The position numbers were made by a program, and so were the translations under genes. From NCBI GenBank assembly GCA_937990735.1, contig CALKQT010000053.1, positions 1 through 21,485 on the forward strand: a stretch of 21,485 nt of DNA, written 5' to 3'. Positions 1 to 7,768 of this stretch are shown piece by piece (the stretch's first letter is position 1; each line of letters opens with the position of its first letter). The notes beneath the pieces are model-generated. The model had not been told where the DNA came from. It worked only from the letters and a program-made list of their open reading frames with translations, and ran no database searches. This stretch comes from an uncultured Campylobacter sp. GTDB lineage: Bacteria; Campylobacterota; Campylobacteria; Campylobacterales; Campylobacteraceae.

Positions 1-3000
1 CAGGTATTAGCTTATCTAGGTAGTTAGTGATTAACTCGCTTCCGCTCTTTAAGCTAGCTAGGCTTGCGGCTCTGGTTTCGGCGAAGGATTTGGTATTAGA
101 ATTTACGCGCGCGCTAGGAGCCGAGGAAGCATCAAATCCTAAATTTAGATAATTGCCGCTTTGATAAATTTTAGGGCTATAGCTTAGGCTTACTCCTACA
201 TTTAGCGTTGCGTGCATATTGGCTGCGTTAGGAGCTATAAGGCTGCCGCTTCCTTGCTTATTGATTAGATGAATCTCGCTGCTTGGATTAATCGGGCCGC
301 TTACCCCGCTGATATAAGCCGTGATATTGCTTACGTTGCTTAGATCTGTGTTGGCGGTAGGATCGCTTAGGGTAAGTACGCTATCGCCTGCTCTAATAGA
401 GCTAGGAAGGAAGAAATTTAATCTGTCAAAACCGCTAATATTTTTAGCGCTTAAGGAATTTACTGCCGCAGGAGAGCTATTGCTAGCTCCTATATTAAGA
501 GTGTTGCCACTGCCCGTTGCGCTTATTACGCCTACATTATGACCGCTGATAAAATTTAACGTATTATTTGCGCCTGCTACGCGGATATTTCTAGCGTTAA
601 AATTCTTATCCTCTCCCGCTTTGCCTATGTCTATGTTGTTTTCGTTAAGACCGCCGGCGCCAAGATACTTCTGCAGCTCATCCGCATCGAAATCCCCATT
701 TATGCTCTCGTTAGTCTTAATAAGCTTTTGGATATAAAGCTCCCGCTCATCCTCGCTTATATGCATACCGCCTATGTTTCTGCTAAAGGTATTGGCATCT
801 TTTATGACATAGTTTTTATTTAGCTGAGTTACGTAGCCCTTATCTTTAAAACGCGGATCATATCCGGTAAATTTACCGCCTCCGCTTTTATAGGCAAGTG
901 TGTATTTCTTATTATCGCCATCTGGATAGCTTGCATTGTTTAAAGCGTTAAATTCGCTTGCGGAGTTTACGAATATATCGGTACCGCTTAGATCGGTATT
1001 GCCGGGACCCGTTAAATTTAAAGCTCTTTTGGTACTTGATGAAGCATCGTTTTCAATCTCGCCAAGGGAAGCTAAGTTAAATTCCAATTTATTGAAATTT
1101 GCAAAATTCCCCGCATTTAGGCCATTGCCCGAGTTTGAAGATAGGATATTTAGGCTATTGCCCGAATTGCTAGCGTTTGCGCTAGATACTCCGTATATCG
1201 TGCCCGCTACGCTGCCGCTTCTGAAATTTACTACGTTGTTGCTGCCGCTAGCGGCCTCCGCTGCGTAGACGTTGCCAGCAACTTGCGAGTTGCCGTTTAA
1301 ATTTACAGTGTTGGAGGAAGCGGTGCCGCTAGCCTTTCCGCCGTATACGCTTCCGCCTACGTTTACCGAGTTAAGAGTTATGGTGTTGGAAATCGCGCTG
1401 TTTCCCTTGCCGCCTACCGCCATTGCTCCTACGCTGCCGTTGTTTATAGTTACGATATTGGATTTGGCTTCTCCGTTGCTAGTATTGCCGCCGTAAATGC
1501 TATTACGGATTATCGTAGCATTCGTAGTTACGCTATTGTCGTGGACGTTTCCGCCGCCGCCGCTATTGTGGGCGTTGGCTGCGTTTACGTATTTAACGTC
1601 TATTCCGCTTGCTTCGAAAGTTACATGGTTATTATAAATTTCTTGCGGGGTAGCGGAATTTGAATACCCGCCGTCGATCTCGCCTATGCTGCTTCCGCCT
1701 CTAATCTTAGCGTGGTTATCGTGGATGCTATTGCTTCCGTCGGTAGCGTCGTCTCTGCCCGAGCTTATGTTTTTGCCGCCTAGATTGCCTGCATTCTCCT
1801 TTACTATTACGGTGTTTCCTTTATTGCCGAATAGCTCAGTAGCACCCGCAGCCTTGTTGGAATTTTGATTTTGCATTAGCTCGCTTTGATCGAAGTTGGG
1901 GTCTATCCAAGAGCGAGTTAGAGTACCCTTTTGCATGATTAAATTCTTATTGTTTTCGACCTCGATCGTGGTTCCGGTGATTTGATAGTGATCTTTGTCG
2001 GTAATCGTATAAATTTGATTATCTTGCACGGTTTGCGCGGCTCTAGTGATCGTGCCGCCGCCTGAATTATGGATTAGATAGTACTTTCCTTCGCCTAGAT
2101 CTGATTTTATACCCTCTATCTTTGTGTCGTTTAAATTTGTATTGCCGCTAGTGGTTAGAGTAAGAGGCGCATCAGCTTCGGTAGTGGAATATAGATCGTG
2201 AAAATTTATAGAGCCGAAATTTTTAATGTCCTTGGCTTTTTTCACGCTGCCGCCGACCCAATTTTCGATATGTAAGGTATTGGTTTTATCCGTAGGCTTA
2301 TTGCTGCCGTAGATCGTGCCGTTTATCGTGCCGCCTCTAAAATTTACGTTGCTATTCTCGACGCTGCCGCTTGTAGCGTAGCCCGCAAAGACGTCTCCTG
2401 CTATCGTCGTTCTTTCTTTATTGATATAAACGACTGCATTTTTGACGCTTCCCGCGCGTGCGCCGTAGACATTGCCGCCTACGTGCACGCCTTTGTTGGA
2501 GTCGAATGCCCCTAGAGTAACTCTATCGCCGTCCGATTCGCCTGCGATACCGCTTGCTGCAGCGACATCACCTTTTACGGTACCTTTGTAAAGATCGACT
2601 ACGCTTCGCGAGCTTGAAGCGCCGCCCAAAGAGCCCGTGACACTGCCTACGATTGCATCGTCGTTATTGATCTCTACGCGATTTGCGCTCATTACGCTAG
2701 CGCTATTTGCTTGGCCGCCTACTACTTGGTAATTTTGCGCTTTTAGCTTTGCGCTTATGGATACGGAGTTTGCGCTAGAGTTTCCGCTTCCGCCTGCTGC
2801 GCCCCAAATTCTACCACTACCGCTTAAAGTAATAGTGCTTGTGCCGCCGTAATAAGGCGCCGTTATATTGACGCTATTAGAGTTACTTTGCCCTGTGGAG
2901 GATTGAGCGCCGAATATATCAAAGCTTCCTCTAAATGTGCCACCTTTGATAGTTATTCTATTTGATACGGCATCGCCGCCGCCGCTTACTATACCGCCCA

Positions 3001-3652
3001 CGATTACGTTTGTAACGGAGCCGTTGCCAATAGTGCCTCCGTCGATCGTTACAGCGTTGGAGGAGGCTTTTTTATCCGCTCCACTTCTGCCGCCGATGAT
3101 ATTGTAATGTCTATTTGAGCTACCGCCGAAGTTATCGGCATTTCCCGTGATTTCGGCGCCGTATTTTACAAAAACCTGATTTCGCGTCGCTTCGCCTTCG
3201 TTGCCCGTTTTTGACGCCGCTATGCCTTGCCCGCCTACAACCAAATTTACCTTAGAGCCGTTTTCCAAGCTCACGTAATTATCAGATACTCCCTTGGCCT
3301 CGGCGCCTATTGCGATACCCACGTAAGCGTTTGCGCCTCTAATCGTAAGTCTATTGTTGGAGGCGGAGCTTAACTCAGTAAAGCCAGCGATCCCGTCGCC
3401 GCTTCCTCCGCCGTAAATCACGCTGCCGGAATAATCCGTCCCGCCGCTTGCAACGCCCGTAATCGTCGTAATATTGCCATTTGGGCTGGTACTTCCGCTG
3501 CCGCTAGTATTGCCGCTAAATCCCGCCGAATAGAGGTTATTATGGGTATGGATAAGCGGCGGATTAGAATCTGCATTGCAAAGCGCTTGTGCGGGCGCTA
3601 GTGCGAGCACCGCTGCGAGGCTAAGCATAGAGGAGCAGATGGATTTTTTCAT
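1..3652 (-). CDS. Large autotransporter-type surface protein, N-terminal part (C-terminus beyond the left edge)
   Basis: An open frame of about 1217 codons runs from an ATG at 3652 to the left edge with no stop in the segments I translated. AAAGGA lies 7 bases before the ATG. The N-terminus (MKKSICSSMLSLAAVLALAPAQA) is a Sec signal peptide. The passenger is rich in Gly, Asn and Ser and built of degenerate repeats of the type N-x-V-x-I-x-x-G ... G-x-V-x-G-G, as expected of an outer-membrane autotransporter beta-helix. Three blocks each start with an L-x-L ... NT(N/D)L motif, near residues 500, 884 and 1100. The last visible part (NTKSFAETRAASLASL, about residue 1187) resembles the linker often found just before an autotransporter beta-barrel, so the barrel should follow off the edge. 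Likely role: adhesin or other surface-exposed protein, type V secretion. Ligand unknown. The short plus-strand ORFs inside it are antisense shadows. Confidence 0.85.
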   Translation of the reverse strand, partial: MKKSICSSMLSLAAVLALAPAQALCNADSNPPLIHTHNNLYSAGFSGNTSGSGSTSPNGNITTITGVASGGTDYSGSVIYGGGSGDGIAGFTELSSASNNRLTIRGANAYVGIAIGAEAKGVSDNYVSLENGSKVNLVVGGQGIAASKTGNEGEATRNQVFVKYGAEITGNADNFGGSSNRHYNIIGGRSGADKKASSNAVTIDGGTIGNGSVTNVIVGGIVSGGGDAVSNRITIKGGTFRGSFDIFGAQSSTGQSNSNSVNITAPYYGGTSTITLSGSGRIWGAAGGSGNSSANSVSISAKLKAQNYQVVGGQANSASVMSANRVEINNDDAIVGSVTGSLGGASSSRSVVDLYKGTVKGDVAAASGIAGESDGDRVTLGAFDSNKGVHVGGNVYGARAGSVKNAVVYINKERTTIAGDVFAGYATSGSVENSNVNFRGGTINGTIYGSNKPTDKTNTLHIENWVGGSVKKAKDIKNFGSINFHDLYSTTEADAPLTLTTSGNTNLNDTKIEGIKSDLGEGKYYLIHNSGGGTITRAAQTVQDNQIYTITDKDHYQITGTTIEVENNKNLIMQKGTLTRSWIDPNFDQSELMQNQNSNKAAGATELFGNKGNTVIVKENAGNLGGKNISSGRDDATDGSNSIHDNHAKIRGGSSIGEIDGGYSNSATPQEIYNNHVTFEASGIDVKYVNAANAHNSGGGGNVHDNSVTTNATIIRNSIYGGNTSNGEAKSNIVTINNGSVGAMAVGGKGNSAISNTITLNSVNVGGSVYGGKASGTASSNTVNLNGNSQVAGNVYAAEAASGSNNVVNFRSGSVAGTIYGVSSANASNSGNSLNILSSNSGNGLNAGNFANFNKLEFNLASLGEIENDASSSTKRALNLTGPGNTDLSGTDIFVNSASEFNALNNASYPDGDNKKYTLAYKSGGGKFTGYDPRFKDKGYVTQLNKNYVIKDANTFSRNIGGMHISEDERELYIQKLIKTNESINGDFDADELQKYLGAGGLNENNIDIGKAGEDKNFNARNIRVAGANNTLNFISGHNVGVISATGSGNTLNIGASNSSPAAVNSLSAKNISGFDRLNFFLPSSIRAGDSVLTLSDPTANTDLSNVSNITAYISGVSGPINPSSEIHLINKQGSGSLIAPNAANMHATLNVGVSLSYSPKIYQSGNYLNLGFDASSAPSARVNSNTKSFAETRAASLASLKSGSELITNYLDKLIP

Positions 3653-3684
3653 ATATTGATCCTTTAAAATTCATAAAGTTTGCG

Positions 3685-3690
3685 ATTATA
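3685..3690 (-). promoter_or_regulatory. -10 box of the autotransporter gene
   Basis: On the minus strand a perfect TATAAT, preceded by TATG, lies about 33 bases before the ATG at 3652. This would give a leader of roughly 25 bases. There is no clear -35 box, as is usual for Campylobacter sigma-70 promoters. Confidence 0.6.
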
Positions 3691-3700
3691 CATAAAAATA

Positions 3701-3730
3701 GATCAGTTTGCAATATGAAAATCACTGATC
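3701..3730. promoter_or_regulatory. Inverted repeat upstream of the autotransporter -10 box (candidate operator)
   Basis: GATCAGT (3701-3707) and ACTGATC (3724-3730) form a perfect 7-bp inverted repeat around a 16-bp spacer. The repeat begins 10 bp upstream of the -10 box, where a regulator could control transcription. The binding protein is unknown. A chance palindrome is possible. Confidence 0.4.
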
Positions 3731-4155
3731 GGTTTTTAAAAGAGGAGGGCTGCGTTTGTAATTTTAAGTAGTAAAAATTTACTCTTTGCGCAGAATAAAT
3801 TCTTGACTGCAAAATTTAACCCTTTTTTAGGGGGGGCATTTTGAGCGGATTGCAAGTGGTAAAAAAATCTTAGTAAAGAGATTCTGAGTAAAATTTGAAA
3901 CAAGAAAAATCTGAGCTAAATTAATTCTGGCAATTTCAAGCTGCGGTAAAATTTATGCAGGATAAATTTTAAACGAGCGGAATTTTATATAAACGCCGTT
4001 TCGCCTGCGAAAAAGCTTTTTTGAAAAATTTAAACGAGCAAGATTGCGCGATAAATTTTATGTGACCCCCGCTGCAAGAGCTAAAGCATAGCAAGCAGGA
4101 GATAAAATTTACGTGATAAATCTTGCGTGATAAATTTTAAAATAAGCCGCAAATC
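3731..4155. other. Non-coding spacer with G7 tract and short repeats
   Basis: No credible gene is seen between the autotransporter promoter and the last binding-protein gene. The stretch holds a run of seven G at 3830-3836, a tight palindrome TTTCGC-CT-GCGAAA near 4000, and several copies of a GATAAATTTTA / GTGATAAAT word (near 3961, 4050, 4113 and 4128). The latter look like degenerate short direct repeats. A terminator for the binding-protein genes should lie here, but no convincing stem followed by a T-run was found. Confidence 0.5.
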
Positions 4156-4959
4156 CTACAAAAAGCTGTAAATTCCATCTAGCAAGAAATATCTTTTATC
4201 CGCAGCGCCGTGATAAAATGGATTAAAAGTCCCTTCGTATGCCTTTTCAAAAAAGCCCTCTTTGCTTAGCTTTATAAGCTCTGCATTGACGAAATCCAGT
4301 AGCTCTTTATTGCCCTTCTGCACGCCAATACCCATGAAATCGGGCTTACCTAGCGTTTTAAGCGGTACTTCCACCTCGCTATCGACTACCGGATATGCCA
4401 TTGCGATTAGATTATCGGTCGCGTAGGCGTCCACGTCGCCGTCTTTTAGCATGCGGTAGCACTCTCTGGCGATCTTACAAAATGTAAAATTTCCAAAACC
4501 TTCTTGTTTAAAAAATGCCTCGCCCGTACCGCCGCTTTCGAGCAAAATTCTCTTCTCTCGCAGATCCGCTAAGGATTTTATTCTATCGGCTTTGCGGGTT
4601 AAAACTCCAAGATTTACTGAAAAATACGGTGTTGAAAAATCGATCTGCTGCGCGCGTTCAGGCGTAATGGTAATCGTAGCGATGACGATATCTACGCGGT
4701 TATTTACTAGTGCTGGAATTCTATCCTCGACCTTCATCGGCACAAGCTCGATTCTGCCGCCTTTTTCGACGAAAAGATCATTTGCTATGGCCTGAGCCAT
4801 CGTAACTTCAAAACCCTCAAAAGTTCCATCGTTTAGCTCGCTAAAAGGAGGCTGTCCGTCGTAAACGCCGATGCGAACGACGCCTTTTGATCTGATCTGT
4901 TCCAAACTATCGGCGAAAGCAACGATAAATGGTAGCAACATTGCAAGAAGCAATTTCAT
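4156..4959 (-). CDS. PEB1-like periplasmic amino-acid-binding protein (paralogue 1)
   Basis: 267 residues, normal length for ABC-transporter family 3 solute-binding proteins. The signal peptide (MKLLLAMLLPFIVAFA) has no lipobox, so the product should be soluble in the periplasm. Family hallmarks are the N-terminal RIGVYDGQPPFS ... FEGFEV segment, ATITITPER with the expected carboxylate-binding Arg102, and DAYATDN with the expected amino-binding Asp182. Cys161 and Cys167 are shared with the two paralogues and could form a disulfide. Start: AAGGA lies 6 bases before the ATG. It is the third gene of a tandem set, 100 bp after paralogue 2, and its C-terminal ~60 residues are nearly those of paralogue 2. 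The gap before it lacks a good -10 box, so it probably depends on read-through. Exact substrate unknown; no permease or ATPase gene is nearby. Confidence 0.9.
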   Translation of the reverse strand: MKLLLAMLLPFIVAFADSLEQIRSKGVVRIGVYDGQPPFSELNDGTFEGFEVTMAQAIANDLFVEKGGRIELVPMKVEDRIPALVNNRVDIVIATITITPERAQQIDFSTPYFSVNLGVLTRKADRIKSLADLREKRILLESGGTGEAFFKQEGFGNFTFCKIARECYRMLKDGDVDAYATDNLIAMAYPVVDSEVEVPLKTLGKPDFMGIGVQKGNKELLDFVNAELIKLSKEGFFEKAYEGTFNPFYHGAADKRYFLLDGIYSFL

Positions 4960-5059
4960 GGCAAATCCTTAAATTTAATCTCTTTTCCGCTTTCAAATGA
5001 AGCAGGAAATTTTATTTGCTAAAATTCTAAAAACCGAACTTAAAATTTAAAGTAAGCTC

Positions 5060-5866
5060 TTAGAGCATATTATAAATTCCATCTAGCAGAAAATATTTCT
5101 TATCCGCCGTACCGCGATAAAATGGATCAAAACTCTGCTCGTAGGCCTTTTTGAAAAAGCCCTCTTTGCTTAGTTTAATGAGCTCTGCATTGACGAAATC
5201 AAGTAGTTCTTTGTTGTCTTTCTGTACGCCAATGCCGATGAAATCGCTAGGACCTAGGTTTTTAAACGGCACTTCCAAAGTATCATCGATGACGGAATAT
5301 GCAAGCACTATGAGATTGTCGTTTATATAGCCGTCCGCATCGCCATTTCGAATCATTTCGTAGCATTCCTTAGCCGAAGCGCAATGGCCTAAATTTTTAA
5401 ATCCCTTGGTTTTGAAAAATTTCTCGGCTACTGTCGCATCGCCTTCGAATACGATCTTTTTATCATGAAGCTGCGCAATATCGGTAAAAGCGTCGGCTTT
5501 GCGCGTTAATACGCCCAAATTTACGGAAAGGTAGGGGAGGGAGAAATCGATCTTTCTTTTTCGTTCGTTGGTGATGCTAAATAGGCCGATCACCAAATCA
5601 AGCTTATTTGCCTCTAAAAATGGAATCCTATCATTTACGCTTAGTGGGATAAACTCGATTTTGCCCTCTTTTTTGCCGAAAATTTCTTTAGCGATAGCGT
5701 TTGCAAGATCGATTTCAAATCCTTCAAATTTGCCGCCATTAGACTCGCAAAGCGGCGGATGAGCATCTCGCACTCCGATGCGAATGACGCCGTTTTGTCT
5801 GATTTGATCTAGGCTATCGGCAAAAAGCGCCGCACAAAATAGAGCCGCTATAAAAAGTAGTTTCAT
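5060..5866 (-). CDS. PEB1-like periplasmic amino-acid-binding protein (paralogue 2)
   Basis: 268 residues, family 3 solute-binding fold with a Sec signal peptide (MKLLFIAALFCAALFA). Cys11 lies in the signal but not in an acceptable lipobox. Arg102 in SITNER and Asp183 in DGYINDN fill the usual ligand-binding places. Unlike its neighbours, which read ATITIT before the Arg, this protein reads GLFSIT, and it has PPLCES instead of PPFS near residue 38. Both changes are near the expected pocket, so its ligand may differ. Cys162 and Cys168 are conserved in the set. AAGGA lies 6 bases before the ATG. It is 94 bp downstream of paralogue 3 and has its own GATAAT box. Probably arose by tandem duplication. 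Confidence 0.9.
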   Translation of the reverse strand: MKLLFIAALFCAALFADSLDQIRQNGVIRIGVRDAHPPLCESNGGKFEGFEIDLANAIAKEIFGKKEGKIEFIPLSVNDRIPFLEANKLDLVIGLFSITNERKRKIDFSLPYLSVNLGVLTRKADAFTDIAQLHDKKIVFEGDATVAEKFFKTKGFKNLGHCASAKECYEMIRNGDADGYINDNLIVLAYSVIDDTLEVPFKNLGPSDFIGIGVQKDNKELLDFVNAELIKLSKEGFFKKAYEQSFDPFYRGTADKKYFLLDGIYNML

Positions 5867-5894
5867 TTTATGTCCTTAAAATTGGATTTCGCAT

Positions 5895-5900
5895 ATTATC
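5895..5900 (-). promoter_or_regulatory. -10 box of binding-protein paralogue 2
   Basis: GATAAT on the minus strand within GCGGATAATATG, about 29 bases before the ATG at 5866. The GGATAATAT word is repeated in front of paralogue 3, so the two genes seem to have inherited the same promoter. Confidence 0.45.
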
Positions 5901-5960
5901 CGCTTATCATAAATGACGTTTTAGTCGAAGCCGTTAGATAAAACACTGCTAAATTTCGTC

Positions 5961-6770
5961 CTAAAATATGGCATAGAGCCCGTCTAGTAAGAAATATTTT
6001 TTATCTGCAGCGCCTTGATAAAATGGCTTGAAAGTTTCATCGTAAGAACGTTCGAAAAAGCCCTGTTTGCTAAGTGCAACCAGCTCTTTATTTATCAGAT
6101 CAAGCAGTTCGGTATTGCCTTTGCGCACCCCGATGCCTAAGAATTCTGGATTACCTAGATTTTGGATTGCTACTTCTAAGTTATCATCGATAATGGAATA
6201 AGCTAGCACGATGAGATTATCGTTAACGTAAGCATCGGCTTTGCCTTGCTTAAGCATATCGTAGCATTCGGTAGTAATGGAGCAATGGATTAGATTGTGG
6301 ATTTTATTTTTATACAAAAAATTTTCTGCCGTAGTACCGTTACCCTCTACTAAGACTTTTTTGTTTGAAAGATCGTCTATACTTTTGATGCCGTCGCTTT
6401 TACGTGTCAAAACTCCCAGGCTCATCGAAAAATATGGATAAGAAAAGTCGATTTGCCTTTTTCTATCTTGCGTTATCGTGATGGTCGCGACTGCAAGATC
6501 TACCTTATCGTTTTGTAATGCAGAGATCCTATCGCTGGCATTTAAAGGGACGAACTCGACTCTACCGCGCTTATCGCCGAATATGCTCTTGGCTATAGCG
6601 TCTGCAAGGTTGATTTCAAAGCCTTCGAAATTACCACTTTTTTCATCACTAAAAGGCGGCCTACCATCACGAACACCTATTTTAACGACTCCGGCAGATC
6701 TGATCTGCTCCAAACTGCCCGCAAAAACACCGCTGCAAAGTGCAAAAATAATGCAAAAAAGTAGCTTCAT
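5961..6770 (-). CDS. PEB1-like periplasmic amino-acid-binding protein (paralogue 3)
   Basis: 269 residues, first gene of the tandem set. The Sec signal peptide (MKLLFCIIFALCSGVFA) has no proper lipobox although it contains two Cys. Family features are KIGVRDGRPPFS, FEGFEI, ATITITQDR with Arg103, and DAYVNDN with Asp184. Cys163 and Cys169 are the conserved pair. The C-terminal block from about residue 205 is clearly homologous to the other two but more diverged (LLDLINKELVALSKQGFF), making this the outlier of the triplet. AAAAGGA lies 6 bases before the ATG. Probable role: capture of a polar or charged amino acid in the periplasm for an ABC importer encoded elsewhere, by analogy with Campylobacter PEB1 (aspartate/glutamate). 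The ligand itself cannot be read from the sequence. Confidence 0.9.
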   Translation of the reverse strand: MKLLFCIIFALCSGVFAGSLEQIRSAGVVKIGVRDGRPPFSDEKSGNFEGFEINLADAIAKSIFGDKRGRVEFVPLNASDRISALQNDKVDLAVATITITQDRKRQIDFSYPYFSMSLGVLTRKSDGIKSIDDLSNKKVLVEGNGTTAENFLYKNKIHNLIHCSITTECYDMLKQGKADAYVNDNLIVLAYSIIDDNLEVAIQNLGNPEFLGIGVRKGNTELLDLINKELVALSKQGFFERSYDETFKPFYQGAADKKYFLLDGLYAIF

Positions 6771-6795
6771 AAACTATCCTTTTCTTAAATTTTAT

Positions 6796-6801
6796 ATTAT
6801 C
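6796..6801 (-). promoter_or_regulatory. -10 box of binding-protein paralogue 3
   Basis: GATAAT on the minus strand within GGGATAATATAAAA, about 26 bases before the ATG at 6770. It shares GGATAATAT with the box in front of paralogue 2. Confidence 0.45.
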
Positions 6802-7181
6802 CCTTAGATATTGCGTGATTTTACCCTAAAATAGTTAAACATAACTTCAATTACATAATACGGATTGCTAAATCGGCAGTAAGTGAACGAGATTAGAATT
6901 TAAGAAGCGATAGATAAAATTCTATGAAGTGAAATTTAGCCGTAGCGAAATGTCGCGCAGGAAAGTATAGACTTTAATTAAAATTTATATATCGTAATCT
7001 ATGCCGTAGTTTTTGCAGCACCGGCATATAATTTGATTTGGAATTTATCCATCGTGCCGCTTGCTTTTCGAGCCGGAATTTTTACGTCTTGCCTACGTGC
7101 CGCATATTTCGCAATAAAATTTTAAAATTTGCTTGGGTTGAAATTCTGTTTTGTGTTATAGAATTTTGCGGTATTTTAAAA
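6802..7181. other. Non-coding AT-rich spacer
   Basis: About 380 bp without a supported gene, RNA or clear terminator. It separates the binding-protein genes from the small membrane protein gene on the same strand. No remnant of a fourth binding protein or of a permease was recognised. Confidence 0.5.
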
Positions 7182-7685
7182 CTATTTTTCGCCGACTTCT
7201 ACGATTTTGCTTAGCACGTATTGCTCCAGCTCGCGTCTAGGCACGTCGTTTTTGAGCGCTTCGTTGTAGATATTTTCGACTATGCGGCTGTATTTTTCGT
7301 AGGGAAAGTAGAGGAAATGGTTTGCCCAAGCGCGTTTGATGAGCTCATGCGTTAGCTTTTTTCTAGCCCATGCCTTAAAGCAATCAAAGCCGATAAAAAC
7401 CGCCGACGTCGCTATGATCGTAAATAAAATGGAGAAGTGAAAGTCGATCTTTTCAAACATCGCGTGCGTCAGCGTTATTAAAAACATTACGCAGACGAAT
7501 GCGAAGCAGGCGAAGATCACGTAGGATTTGCCGTAGTTAAATTTAAAATTTAGCTTCGAAGGATCGACGAGCATCCCGTCGTTAAACTCGGCGTTGGCTT
7601 CGAGTAGATCGCGGAAAAGCACGGGTTTATGCGACACATGAAACATAATTTCTAAAAGCCTATCTTTAAAATTTGATTTATCCAT
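7182..7685 (-). CDS. Small membrane protein of unknown function, two transmembrane helices
   Basis: 167 residues; not recognised. The first ~50 residues are soluble. Two hydrophobic segments follow, about residues 53-73 and 84-102, then a charged C-terminal domain of about 65 residues rich in Lys, Arg and Glu with a predicted helical character (LTHELIKRAWANHFLYFPYEKYSRIVENIYNEAL). No catalytic motif is visible. No signal peptide. Start: AAGGA lies 7 bases before the ATG, and a TATAAT box at 7710-7715 lies just upstream. It diverges from the aminotransferase gene with 83 bp between starts. The good ribosome site, promoter and compositional fit argue that it is a real gene. Confidence 0.75.
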   Translation of the reverse strand: MDKSNFKDRLLEIMFHVSHKPVLFRDLLEANAEFNDGMLVDPSKLNFKFNYGKSYVIFACFAFVCVMFLITLTHAMFEKIDFHFSILFTIIATSAVFIGFDCFKAWARKKLTHELIKRAWANHFLYFPYEKYSRIVENIYNEALKNDVPRRELEQYVLSKIVEVGEK

Positions 7686-7709
7686 CGGAGTTCCTTCGAT
7701 TTTTGCGGC

Positions 7710-7744
7710 ATTATATCTTAAATTAAATTGTTATAAGATAAAAT
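7710..7744. promoter_or_regulatory. Divergent promoters for the membrane protein (-) and aminotransferase (+)
   Basis: A minus-strand TATAAT at 7710-7715 serves the gene starting at 7685. A plus-strand TAAAAT at 7739-7744, within GATAAAATG, serves the gene starting at 7769. Both would give leaders under about 25 bases. Confidence 0.45.
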
Positions 7745-7768
7745 GATGCGAAATTTCAAGGAGCGATT

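Noticed and set aside
321..1868. Plus-strand ORFs of 60-110 codons opposite the large minus-strand gene
   Set aside because: They are antisense shadows of the autotransporter repeats, with Leu/Pro-rich low-complexity translations and no ribosome sites.
3621..3812. Minus-strand ORF of 63 codons
   Set aside because: It overlaps the autotransporter start in another frame and lies across its promoter. No ribosome site.
4888..6770. Lipoprotein anchoring of the three binding proteins
   Set aside because: The Cys residues in two of the signal peptides are not in an acceptable lipobox (Phe or Leu at the -1 place), and paralogue 1 has none.
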